In this document: positions 35,179-42,912 of the stretch, one piece after another
Layout: each line of letters begins with the position of its first letter
Numbering within the stretch: position 1 is the first letter of the stretch
NCBI RefSeq assembly: GCF_019132845.1
Contig: NZ_JAHSPR010000003.1
Span: 300,979-364,978, forward strand
Length of the DNA stretch: 64,000 nt
Reading direction: 5' to 3'
DNA from: Advenella alkanexedens
Lineage (GTDB): Bacteria > Pseudomonadota > Gammaproteobacteria > Burkholderiales > Burkholderiaceae_B
Position numbers and translations under genes: made by a program
Notes under the pieces: generated by a model
What the model was told of the DNA's origin: nothing
Seen by the model: the letters and a program-made list of their open reading frames with translations, nothing else
Database searches by the model: none

Positions 35179-35190
35179 GAGATTTTTGCT

Positions 35191-35631
35191 GTGCAATTGG
35201 AAAAAGACAAATCGGTGCTTGAACGGTTTTTGCATGCTTTCTGTTTTGAGGTGCTGGCCATTGGCATTAGCGCACCTTTGGCAGCCTGGATTTCGGGTGA
35301 ATCCATGGTGGATATGGGGGTGGTTACCGTTGTGATTGCGGTAATGGCCCTGTTGTGGAATATGGTTTACAACATCTTCTTTGATCGCCTTTTGAAGAAA
35401 TTTGGCTGGGTAAAGAACACCTTCATGCGCTGCATGCATGCGGCCGGATTCGAGTTTGGCCTGCTGGTGATGGCCATACCCTTTATTGCCTGGTGGCTGG
35501 ATATGGGTCTTGTTGAAGCGCTTATTCTGGATGTTGGGCTGGTGATGTTTTACCTGCCTTATACCTATGTGTATAACCTGATTTATGACCGCTTGCGTGC
35601 CCGTTACTGGGGGCGTTTGGCGGCGGCCTGA
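35191..35631 (+). CDS. PACE family (AceI-like) efflux transporter
   Basis: 146-residue membrane protein with four predicted helices arranged as two bacterial transmembrane pair domains: RFLHAFCFEVLAIGISAPLA with the conserved acidic Glu in helix 1, VTVVIAVMALLWNMVYNIFF, FEFGLLVMAIPFIAWWLDM and MFYLPYTYVYNLIYD. The W-N-x-x-Y-N and Y-x-Y-N-x-x-Y-D loops are family hallmarks. AceI-type members export chlorhexidine and, physiologically, short diamines such as putrescine and cadaverine. The gene starts (GTG) 12 bases after arginase and ends two bases before nnrE, so diamine export linked to ornithine-derived polyamines is an attractive inference. Confidence 0.92.
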   Translation: MQLEKDKSVLERFLHAFCFEVLAIGISAPLAAWISGESMVDMGVVTVVIAVMALLWNMVYNIFFDRLLKKFGWVKNTFMRCMHAAGFEFGLLVMAIPFIAWWLDMGLVEALILDVGLVMFYLPYTYVYNLIYDRLRARYWGRLAAA

Positions 35632-35633
35632 AA

Positions 35634-36254
35634 ATGAAAATCTATACCTCTGCACAAATGCGTGAACGGGAACAGGCAGCCGTGGATGCCGGTACCAGTT
35701 TTGAGCAATTAATGGAAAATGCCGGAACCGCGGCGGCCAGTGATATTTTGCAGCGCTTTCCGCTACCTGGGCGTTGTCTTGTGGTGTGTGGCAAGGGTAA
35801 TAACGGGGGCGATGGCCTGGTCATTGCCCGTTGCCTGCACGAGCAGGGCTGGCAGGTGGATATCGTGTTCCTGCTTGGGGAGCAATTATCTGAATTGGCT
35901 GAGCTGAATCGCCAGCGCTTGCCGCAATCCGAGCGTTTGCAAATCATGGCCCTGCAGCAGGTTTCGCAGCAAAAATCTTATGATTTATTGCTTGATGGCG
36001 TTTTCGGAACCGGCTTTTCAGGGGCTTTGCCCGATAAAGTGGGGCAATGCATGAAGGCACTGAACCAAATGTCAGGTACCCGGATTGCCCTGGACATGCC
36101 CACGGGCCTGAATTGTGATACCGGGCAGGCTGCTGAAAACACCTTTATGGCCGATATTACCTATACCTTTGCCGCTTACAAGCCCGCGCACTTACAGGCG
36201 CAGGCCAAGACCTATTGTGGCCAAATTGTTTGCCTGGATATCGGGATTGATTAA
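35634..36254 (+). CDS. nnrE: NAD(P)H-hydrate epimerase (YjeF N-terminal domain only)
   Basis: Repairs damaged NAD(P)H by interconverting R- and S-NAD(P)HX. 206 residues: SAQMREREQAAVDAGTSFEQ, LMENAGTAAASDIL, VVCGKGNNGGDGLVIARCLH, LLDGVFGTGFSGAL, and ALDMPTGLNCDTG. The protein stops at the end of the epimerase domain; in many proteobacteria a C-terminal ADP-dependent dehydratase (NnrD) follows in the same chain, and it is absent here and not seen nearby. Two bases downstream of the PACE gene. Confidence 0.92.
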   Translation: MKIYTSAQMREREQAAVDAGTSFEQLMENAGTAAASDILQRFPLPGRCLVVCGKGNNGGDGLVIARCLHEQGWQVDIVFLLGEQLSELAELNRQRLPQSERLQIMALQQVSQQKSYDLLLDGVFGTGFSGALPDKVGQCMKALNQMSGTRIALDMPTGLNCDTGQAAENTFMADITYTFAAYKPAHLQAQAKTYCGQIVCLDIGID

Positions 36255-36290
36255 AACGCGGTTTGTTGCCAGGTGTGATGGCCCCTACTT

Positions 36291-36860
36291 TTATTCGGGA
36301 AGTAGATGACCCGTGTTGTCCAGCCAGGCCGGTTTGCTGGCCAGTACCCGTTGGTAAACGGGGCAGTCGGCATCATGGGCACCGGGCAGATAACCGGTAC
36401 TCATCAGGAATTCATTGACGATTTGCCCACCGGTAAACTTGAAGGTTTTTTTAAAAAGGCGTGTCCACGCTTCTTTTGATAAAGGGTGATGGTGGTTCAG
36501 CCAGGCCTGGAATGAGCCGAATTCTTTTTGCAGTGCCAGTATTGTGCGGGCGTTTTCAATCGCTGCGTTTACTTTCAGGCGGTTGCGAATAATGCCCGCG
36601 TCATTGAGCAGGCGTTGCCGGTCTGCGTCCTGGTAGGCAGCGATTTTTTCTATGCTGAAACCGTCATAGGCCTGCCGGAAATTATCCTGCTTCATCAAAA
36701 TCGTGTTCCAGCTAAGCCCGGCCTGGTTGATTTCAAGAATCAGCCGACCAAACAGTTCATTGTCATCATCCAGCGGGAAACCGTATTGGGTGTCATGGTA
36801 AGCGCGGTGAACCGAGGGTTGGTGGGCGGGTAAACGGGTAACATATTCGCAATAGCTCAT
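36291..36860 (-). CDS. tag: DNA-3-methyladenine glycosylase I
   Basis: Base-excision repair enzyme that removes 3-methyladenine from DNA. 189 residues (E. coli Tag 187). The zinc-binding residues are in place: Cys near the N-terminus (MSYCEYVT), His in VHRAYHDTQYG, and His and Cys in GAHDADCPVY at the C-terminus. The catalytic-region helices LILEINQAGLSWNTIL and LNDAGIIRNRLKVNAAI are clear. Stand-alone gene convergent with nnrE. Confidence 0.94.
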   Translation of the reverse strand: MSYCEYVTRLPAHQPSVHRAYHDTQYGFPLDDDNELFGRLILEINQAGLSWNTILMKQDNFRQAYDGFSIEKIAAYQDADRQRLLNDAGIIRNRLKVNAAIENARTILALQKEFGSFQAWLNHHHPLSKEAWTRLFKKTFKFTGGQIVNEFLMSTGYLPGAHDADCPVYQRVLASKPAWLDNTGHLLPE

Positions 36861-36984
36861 GGGGCTCCCGAAGGTGGGTTGGGTATGTCAATCACGAGGG
36901 CTGTGGTTGGGCAGGATTCTGCTATGATGGGCGCTTATTTTCTTCCTGTCCCTCGCGCGGATTTTTTATTGTAAGTCATCCATC

Positions 36985-37890
36985 ATGAATATGAATACCC
37001 AGCCTGCTTCAAACTCTTTCGGAAAGCCGGAACTTGCCCTGATGTTGGTGACCGTGTTCTGGGGGGCGACTTTTCTGATTGTTCAGCTGGCGGTTACGGT
37101 GAGTGAGCCGTTCTTTTTTGTCGGGCTGCGGTTTGGTTGTGCCGCCCTGGCCATGAGCATGCTGAGCTTTAAGCTGCTTAAAGGGCTCACCCGCCAGGAA
37201 TTATGGGCAGGGTTTTTAATCGGGATTGGCATTTTTCTGGGTTACAGTCTGCAAACCGTGGGCCTGCAAACCATTCCCAGCAGCAAATCGGCCTTTATCA
37301 CGGCCCTGTATGTGCCGTTAGTGCCACTGCTGCAATGGATTTTCCTGAAAAGAAAGCCTTCTGTCATGAATTGGCTGGGTATTTTTCTGGCTTTTGCCGG
37401 TTTGGCTTTGTTGGCCGGGCCCGAGGGCCTTAGTGGTGGTATTGGCAAGGGGGAATTGTTAACGGCCCTGGGAGCGCTGGCCATTGCGGTAGAAATTATC
37501 CTGATCAGCCGTTTTGCCGGCACCATCAACCTGTTCAGGGTCACGATTGTGCAGCTGGCAGTCACCTCGCTGATTTCCTTTATTGTGTCGGCTGGCGTGG
37601 GGGAAACGGTGCCTGCATTTTCGTGGCTGCTGTTGGTGTGTACCCTGGTGCTGGGTCTTGGAAGCGCATTTATCCAGGTCACCATGAACTGGGCGCAAAA
37701 ATATGTTTCAGCCACACGGGCCACCCTGATCTACGCAGGAGAACCCGTTTGGGCGGGGGTGATAGGCCGTATTTATGGTGAACGTTTGCCCGCCCTGGCA
37801 TTTTTGGGAGCCGGGTTGATTTTATTGGGCGTGTTGGTGAGTGAACTGAAATTGAAGTGGCTGGGCAGGCACAAGATGCCTGCCGAATAA
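36985..37890 (+). CDS. EamA/DMT family transporter
   Basis: 301-residue inner-membrane protein with about ten hydrophobic helices in two EamA repeats (first repeat starts LALMLVTVFWGATFLIVQLA; second ends with RATLIYAGEPVWAGVIGRI, a typical EamA signature). Between them is a KRKPSVMNWLGIFLAFAGLA loop. Likely an exporter of small metabolites or amino acids; substrate not predictable. ATGs at 36985 and 36991 are both possible; neither has a strong ribosome-binding site. Confidence 0.9.
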   Translation: MNMNTQPASNSFGKPELALMLVTVFWGATFLIVQLAVTVSEPFFFVGLRFGCAALAMSMLSFKLLKGLTRQELWAGFLIGIGIFLGYSLQTVGLQTIPSSKSAFITALYVPLVPLLQWIFLKRKPSVMNWLGIFLAFAGLALLAGPEGLSGGIGKGELLTALGALAIAVEIILISRFAGTINLFRVTIVQLAVTSLISFIVSAGVGETVPAFSWLLLVCTLVLGLGSAFIQVTMNWAQKYVSATRATLIYAGEPVWAGVIGRIYGERLPALAFLGAGLILLGVLVSELKLKWLGRHKMPAE

Positions 37891-37913
37891 GCAACGCCCG
37901 AGCATCAGCCTGT

Positions 37914-38564
37914 TCAGGCCCCTGGCATGACAAGTTTGTCTGTCAGCAAATCCCTGAACGCCTCGGGTTGGCCATAGTATTGGGTGTGTTCCAGTTTTTC
38001 CAGGCGATCACCTTTTTGCAGCACAAAGGCGGGGAACCCGTTCACCCCTGCGTAATGCATCAGTCTTAAGGTGTCATCAATATGGTGTTGTATGGGGCCT
38101 GAAAGTATTTCTTCGTAAGCCATGGCAAACTCATGGCGATCCAGTCCGATTGTTTCGGCAATATCGGTTAACACGTCCACCTGTACAATCGGTTTGCCAC
38201 TGCGGTAATGCGCATGTTGAATAGCCTTGAGCATAAACGGGGCATATTTTCTTTGCAGTTTTTCTGCGGCAAGAATAGCGGCAATCGGGGGCAGGGAATC
38301 AAAAATGGTGTGCGGGTTGTCCAACAGTCCGTTCAGATAGGCCGGGCCAAAAACCTGGCCGGTCATTTGGGCAATTCGGGCATCGGACTGCCTGATCATG
38401 TCACGTTTGTCCGCAGGAATGTGCATGCGCTGGAACAGGCCGCCCGCATGCAATTCCAGCTCATATAAACGACTGCCCGAGGCCATGGCGGCTTCCAGCA
38501 GGCTTTCCGCGGCATAACACCAGCCACATAAAGGGTCGTAAATATAATGTAGTTTGGTTTGCAT
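37914..38564 (-). CDS. DsbA family thioredoxin-fold protein
   Basis: 216 residues with the thioredoxin-type active site Cys-Gly-Trp-Cys in YIYDPLCGWCYAAESLLEAA near the N-terminus, a long helical insertion, and the cis-Pro region GVNGFPAFVLQKGDR. It belongs to the cytoplasmic DsbA/FrnE-like group: there is no signal peptide. Possibly a disulfide or glutathione-dependent isomerase. The ATG at 38564 follows AGGAG and gives the normal start; an in-frame extension to 38663 lacks support. Confidence 0.9.
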   Translation of the reverse strand: MQTKLHYIYDPLCGWCYAAESLLEAAMASGSRLYELELHAGGLFQRMHIPADKRDMIRQSDARIAQMTGQVFGPAYLNGLLDNPHTIFDSLPPIAAILAAEKLQRKYAPFMLKAIQHAHYRSGKPIVQVDVLTDIAETIGLDRHEFAMAYEEILSGPIQHHIDDTLRLMHYAGVNGFPAFVLQKGDRLEKLEHTQYYGQPEAFRDLLTDKLVMPGA

Positions 38565-38782
38565 GCGTGTCTCCTGGCAATATACTTGTGTGATAGCCAA
38601 TTGTAGTGTATCTGCCGGGTGGGTATCGCTGTTGCAACCGAAACCCCGGGCGGAAAAGGTCATAGTGTATCAGGGGATGTTTAGGGAAACCGGCCTGCGA
38701 GACGTATAATGAACGAGTATCAGTCCGTGACAGGCATGGATTGGCAGCATGATCGGGTCTATGAAATGTTAAGGAACCAGAG

Positions 38783-40159
38783 ATGACAATACGCATTGAA
38801 CGGGACAGCATGGGTGAGCTTGAAGTACCTGAAAAGGCGCTTTACGGGGCACAAACGCAGCGGGCCATTAATAATTTTCCGGTAAGCGGACAACACATGC
38901 CCAAGGCATTCATTGCCGCGCTGTTAACGGCCAAAGCGGCGGCGGCCAGGGCTAATGTCAAGCTGGGGCACCTGCCCGAAGCCATGGGCCAGGCCATTGA
39001 AACCGCAGTCAATGAATTGTTGGCCGGCAACGATTTCATGGTACATTTCCCCGTTGACGTATACCAGACCGGTTCGGGCACCAGCACCAACATGAATGCC
39101 AATGAAGTGCTGGCGACCCTGGCAACGCAGGTTTATGGCAGTGCGGTCAGTCCCAATGATCATATCAATTTCGGGCAAAGCAGCAACGACATTATTCCCA
39201 GCGCGATCCATATCAGTGCCGCGATTGAGCTGGATAAAAAATTGCTGCCGGCGCTTGTCCACCTGGCTGCCGTGATTCGTGACAAGGCGGCAACGGTAGA
39301 CCGGTATGTTAAAACCGGCCGCACGCATTTAATGGATGCCATGCCGGTACGCCTTAGCCAGAGCCTGACCGGCTGGGCCGTGCAAATCGAACAGAATATT
39401 AGCCAGCTGAAAGCCAGCCAGCCCCTGTTGCACAGCCTGGCACAGGGCGGGACAGCAGTGGGGACGGGCATTAATGCCGATCCGGCGTTTGCTGCCGAAT
39501 TTACCCGTCAGTTAAGTGAAATGACCGGGCTTGCCTTTACGCCGGCGGAAAGCTTTTTTGCCCACATCGGTTCACAGGATATTGCGGTGTCCCTGTCGGG
39601 GCAGTTGAAAACAACGGCCGTTTCCATCATGAAGATTGCCAATGACTTGCGCTGGATGAATTCCGGGCCCTTGGCCGGTTTGGCCGAGATCGAGCTGGAG
39701 GCCTTGCAGCCTGGCTCTTCCATTATGCCGGGCAAGGTCAATCCGGTTATCCCCGAGGCGGCGGCCATGGTGGCGGCACAGGTGATAGGCAATGATGCAG
39801 CCATTACCGTTGGCGGCCAGGCGGGCAATTTTGAATTGAACGTGATGTTGCCCATGATTGCGCATAATTTGCTCAATAGCATTGAGCTTCTGGCCAATAT
39901 TGCCGTTTTGCTGGCTGACAAGAGTATTAAAACCTTCAGGGTGAATGACGCCCGTTTGCAAGAGGCTCTGGCCCGCAACCCGATTCTGGTGACAGCGCTG
40001 AATCCGATCATTGGTTATCTGAAAGCGGCGGAAATTGCCAAGCAGGCCTATAAAGAAGGGCGTCCGATTGTAGACGTGGCGGCCGAGCAGACGGATATCC
40101 CGCGGGATGAGCTGCTACGCCTGCTTGACCCGATGACATTGACACAGGGTGGTTTGTAA
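38783..40159 (+). CDS. fumC: Class II fumarate hydratase
   Basis: TCA-cycle enzyme, fumarate to L-malate, iron-independent. 458 residues: RIERDSMGELEVPEKALYGA, QTGSGTSTNMNANEV, NDHINFGQSSNDIIPSAIHI, KTGRTHLMDAMPVRLSQ with the catalytic His, and the signature GSSIMPGKVNPV with the catalytic Ser loop. It probably forms a unit with the DUF1289 gene five bases downstream. The succinate or fumarate made by MhpC would enter here. Confidence 0.95.
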   Translation: MTIRIERDSMGELEVPEKALYGAQTQRAINNFPVSGQHMPKAFIAALLTAKAAAARANVKLGHLPEAMGQAIETAVNELLAGNDFMVHFPVDVYQTGSGTSTNMNANEVLATLATQVYGSAVSPNDHINFGQSSNDIIPSAIHISAAIELDKKLLPALVHLAAVIRDKAATVDRYVKTGRTHLMDAMPVRLSQSLTGWAVQIEQNISQLKASQPLLHSLAQGGTAVGTGINADPAFAAEFTRQLSEMTGLAFTPAESFFAHIGSQDIAVSLSGQLKTTAVSIMKIANDLRWMNSGPLAGLAEIELEALQPGSSIMPGKVNPVIPEAAAMVAAQVIGNDAAITVGGQAGNFELNVMLPMIAHNLLNSIELLANIAVLLADKSIKTFRVNDARLQEALARNPILVTALNPIIGYLKAAEIAKQAYKEGRPIVDVAAEQTDIPRDELLRLLDPMTLTQGGL

Positions 40160-40164
40160 TTCAT

Positions 40165-40395
40165 ATGGAACAACTGGAGTTCTTTGAAATTCCCAGCCCT
40201 TGCATTGGGGTGTGTGAAGCCAATGCAAGGGGTTACTGTAAAGGCTGCTTTCGCAGCCGTGAAGAGCGTTTTAACTGGCAGACGTATTCCGACCCGCAAA
40301 AACGCGAGGTGATCCGTTTGTGTCAGATGCGCAGGCAGCGTGCCGTGCTGGCGATGCTGGAAGCCAGAAAGAAAACGGAGCCCGGCGGGAATTAA
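40165..40395 (+). CDS. DUF1289 family small protein
   Basis: 76-residue protein with the DUF1289 cysteine pattern: PSPCIGVCEANARGYCKGC, giving four closely spaced Cys likely to bind a metal, then a basic helical tail (QMRRQRAVLAMLEARKK). Function unknown in the family. Five bases after fumC, so translationally coupled. Confidence 0.9.
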   Translation: MEQLEFFEIPSPCIGVCEANARGYCKGCFRSREERFNWQTYSDPQKREVIRLCQMRRQRAVLAMLEARKKTEPGGN

Positions 40396-40441
40396 TTGTG
40401 GTATAAGTGGTGGCCCTTTAGCTGGAAAATAGTAGCAACAG

Positions 40442-41107
40442 ATGAAAAAAAGTTTGATTGTATTCGCGCTTGTATTGAATACATTGGCAGGGCAGGCACA
40501 GGCCTCACAACTGAAAGGCAAGGTGGTTAGTATTGCCGATGGCGATACCCTTACCATTCTGCAAAATGATAAAACCCAAAAACGCATCCGCCTGGGTGAG
40601 ATTGATGCGCCAGAAAGTAAACAGGCTTTCGGGCAGCGTTCAAAGGAGTCTTTAATCCAGATATGCGGTGGCAGGAATGCCGTGGTACAGGTGCAGGATA
40701 TTGACCGTTATGGCCGTGTGGTGGGGCGGGTCAGCTGTAATGGCGTGGATGCCAATACAGAGCAGCTGCACCGTGGCATGGCCTGGGTGTACGACAGTTA
40801 TGCCAAGGATAAAAGCCTGTATGACGTGCAAAGCCAGGCCAAAAAAGCACGCAAGGGTTTGTGGGCCGATGCCAATCCGGTTGCGCCATGGCTTTGGCGC
40901 AAGGGGCAGACAACCGCGCGGGCTGCCAGCCAGACAGGCCCTAAAGTGGGAAACGGTGACGTGCGGGGTAACAAAAACTCCAAGGTTTACCATTTATCCA
41001 ACTGCCCGGGCTATACCGCGATGAGCCCTAAAAATGTGCAGCCTTTTAAAACCGAAAAAGAAGCCCGGGCAGCCGGTTTTCGCAAGGCGGGTAATTGCCC
41101 TAAATAA
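40442..41107 (+). CDS. Secreted thermonuclease-like (SNase) protein with C-terminal Cys-containing tail
   Basis: 221-residue exported nuclease. Signal peptide MKKSLIVFALVLNTLAGQAQA, then the staphylococcal-nuclease domain: GKVVSIADGDTLTI, KRIRLGEIDAPESKQAFGQR (catalytic Arg and Glu), IDRYGRVVGRVSCNG (second catalytic Arg) and LHRGMAWVYDSYA. After a linker (about residues 155-175) the last 45 residues form a separate small module, NSKVYHLSNCPGYTAMSP to AGFRKAGNCP, with two Cys and a His as in excalibur/Ada-like metal-binding modules. Its last 60 bases are duplicated at 42678-42737, beyond the Fic gene. Confidence 0.9.
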   Translation: MKKSLIVFALVLNTLAGQAQASQLKGKVVSIADGDTLTILQNDKTQKRIRLGEIDAPESKQAFGQRSKESLIQICGGRNAVVQVQDIDRYGRVVGRVSCNGVDANTEQLHRGMAWVYDSYAKDKSLYDVQSQAKKARKGLWADANPVAPWLWRKGQTTARAASQTGPKVGNGDVRGNKNSKVYHLSNCPGYTAMSPKNVQPFKTEKEARAAGFRKAGNCPK

Positions 41108-41125
41108 CTATGCCTTCTGTGCTTG

Positions 41126-42487
41126 TTAATGCCCGTGGACCGTCTTCCAGGCTGTGTATTCGGAAGGTCGTAAACCGTAGCGCGCCAGCACGCCCTCATG
41201 CATCCTGCGGAGCTCTTCGACCGCCAGTGCCTGGACACTTGCCTGTTCATCTTCAGGCACATGTTTTGCCACGGCTTGGTGAATGCAGGAGAGTGGTTCA
41301 AGTTCTGGATGTGTGATGACTTCGCGGATGGTCTGCTTGATTAAATCACGCCAGGCCAAACGAAGAGGGTCGGGTTCCGCCAGGTCTTGTTTGATCGCCA
41401 GATATTCCTGTGTAGAGCGTTCGTAGGCCCAAACGTAAAGGTCACGCAGCAGTTCCACGCGGGTCATTTCGTATACGCCGAGGGTGGCCCGGCTGTACGC
41501 TTGCTCAGGCACATCCAGAAAAGTCAGCGGACAAAGGTTTGCGTGAAACAGCGGCAAATTCGCGGCTAACCGTGAGGTGCGTTTGTTGATGTCGGCAAAG
41601 GGTTGCAGGTAGGGTAAATGCACCATCATGAAAAAGGATTGCTCAAACGGGTCTTTAATCTGATTGGCTTTGCCCAGAAGCTCTTCCAGCATATCTTCGA
41701 TCTGTTGTGGTATCGATAGCGGACGATAAACGCTTTTGCCGATATCGACAGCATGTTGGCGAATTCGTCCTTCATCAGCAGGATTGGGCAGCAAGTTTTC
41801 TGCCAAAGCACTGTGCAAATTCATTAACGTGTAGTGGTTGAGCCTTGCGCTGTCGATGTTGTCCACGAGAAGTTCAATCGCCGTCTTATGATTCAGGATC
41901 ATTTGCGTCTCAATGGCAGCCTTGCCCCGTGCGGCCTTGCCATGTTCAATGAGTTCGCGTGTGTCAAGTCGGGAGTAAGTATTGCCTTCCAGATGGCTTG
42001 AGGCCCATGACAAGTCGATCAGTAATCTATTGAGAATGGCGCGGCTGTAGGTGCCCGCTGGTTTGTCAGCGTCAGTGGTTCTGCCCATTTTTTGTAATTG
42101 GCGACGTAGCGGCTCAGACAAATACCAGGTTTCATTCGGGCGGTAAGCGTCCAGAAAATCCCGCTGATATCCTACCGGTTTGCGTGCTTCCTCAGGCTGA
42201 TCAATATAGGCAAGGATGTCCTGGCTGTCGGCAGACAGGGGAATAAAAGGCGGGAAGCGATCTGTTTTAGTGATTAGTACACTGTTGTCAGCCTGGGTAT
42301 CAGCATAGAAATAGCGACGGGCCCGACTTTTACCTGTTGCAGTGATTTGGCCGCTATCGATCAGCTTTGCGATCAAACGCTGTGCTGTTCGCCTGGCAAT
42401 ATCAGGGTGTATGGTCAGCAGTTCGGCCAGCGACAATCCGTTCGGGGATACCCGGATGCTGTTCAGTAAATCTGTTGTGGATGACAT
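41126..42487 (-). CDS. Fic family protein with winged-helix N-terminus and degenerate catalytic motif
   Basis: 453 residues. N-terminal winged helix-turn-helix (LSLAELLTIHPDIARRTAQR, LIAKLIDSGQITATG), a middle region, then a Fic domain. An inhibitory-helix motif of class II Fic proteins is intact (SSHLEGN, Glu about residue 167). The core motif, normally H-P-F-x-D/E-G-N-G/K-R, reads QPFADINKRTSR from residue 295: the catalytic His is Gln and the first Gly is Ile. AMPylation by the usual mechanism is therefore doubtful; the protein may act as a regulator using its DNA-binding domain. The ATG at 42487 is chosen; a TTG at 42523 is the upstream alternative, and the upstream region is packed with dyads. 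No separate antitoxin gene. Confidence 0.82.
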   Translation of the reverse strand: MSSTTDLLNSIRVSPNGLSLAELLTIHPDIARRTAQRLIAKLIDSGQITATGKSRARRYFYADTQADNSVLITKTDRFPPFIPLSADSQDILAYIDQPEEARKPVGYQRDFLDAYRPNETWYLSEPLRRQLQKMGRTTDADKPAGTYSRAILNRLLIDLSWASSHLEGNTYSRLDTRELIEHGKAARGKAAIETQMILNHKTAIELLVDNIDSARLNHYTLMNLHSALAENLLPNPADEGRIRQHAVDIGKSVYRPLSIPQQIEDMLEELLGKANQIKDPFEQSFFMMVHLPYLQPFADINKRTSRLAANLPLFHANLCPLTFLDVPEQAYSRATLGVYEMTRVELLRDLYVWAYERSTQEYLAIKQDLAEPDPLRLAWRDLIKQTIREVITHPELEPLSCIHQAVAKHVPEDEQASVQALAVEELRRMHEGVLARYGLRPSEYTAWKTVHGH

Positions 42488-42494
42488 AGTGTTG

Positions 42495-42598
42495 TGGCGC
42501 CATTCTGGATTTATATGGCGCAATTATGGCGCAATTTATTAAATTGCGCCAGATTTAAACAGGAAAATGGCGCAGTTTGTGATGATCTGCGCCATTTT
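42495..42598 (-). promoter_or_regulatory. Array of TGGCGCA inverted repeats upstream of the Fic gene
   Basis: Six half-sites: TGGCGCCA at 42495-42502, ATGGCGCAAT at 42515-42524 and 42526-42535, ATTGCGCCA at 42543-42551, ATGGCGCAG at 42567-42575 and CTGCGCCAT at 42587-42595. They make two perfect dyads: 42527-42551 (11-base arms, 3-base centre) and 42564-42598 (12-base arms, 11-base centre). None is followed by a T-run, so they look like operators, not terminators. Autoregulation by the Fic protein's winged helix is the simplest reading. The bases from 42599 to 42677 hold nothing I recognise. Confidence 0.75.
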
Positions 42599-42677
42599 AG
42601 GGTGGAAGATGAGGTTTCTAATGCTGCAGTGATCAAGTAATTTAAGACACTGCAAGAGGTTTTTTACGGTAGCACGT

Positions 42678-42737
42678 AAAACTGGGAAAGAAGCCAGGAC
42701 AGCCGGTTTTCGCAAGGCGGGTAATTGCCCTGAATAA
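42678..42737 (+). pseudogene. Duplicated 3' end of the nuclease gene
   Basis: These 60 bases match 41048-41107, the end of the nuclease gene including the stop, at 54 positions; the stretch 42700-42731 is identical over 32 bases. Read in frame it still encodes KEARTAGFRKAGNCPE plus stop. No start or upstream part is present. The two copies flank the Fic gene as direct repeats. Confidence 0.88.
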
Positions 42738-42859
42738 TTTAAATTTAATCTATTAAAAAATATCAATTAAAGGTGATAATAAAACAGTGATCCAATGACC
42801 GCAAAATATAAGCTAATACAAAAATATCTAAATGATTTTCTTGTATTTTGCCTGCGATT

Positions 42860-42911
42860 AAACCTTATTTATAGTGTATGTAAATACATTTTATAAATAA
42901 GGTTTTTTTAT
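42860..42911 (+). promoter_or_regulatory. Terminator-like hairpin in the leader of the TauD-like gene
   Basis: AAACCTTATTTATA (42860-42873) and TATAAATAAGGTTT (42892-42905) form a perfect 14-base stem, followed directly by T residues up to the start codon at 42913. The loop holds a second dyad, TGTAT-GTAA-ATACA. No Shine-Dalgarno site is visible, so the hairpin replaces the normal leader. It could be an attenuator, or a nested operator. Confidence 0.6.
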
Positions 42912-42912
42912 T

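Noticed and set aside
37863..37883. GGCAGGCA/TGCCTGCC hairpin at the end of the EamA gene
   Set aside because: It lies inside the coding end and lacks a T-run; could be chance in a G+C-rich stretch.
41126..42598. Fic gene considered as half of a toxin-antitoxin pair
   Set aside because: No small partner gene on either side; the protein carries its own inhibitory motif and a degenerate catalytic motif.
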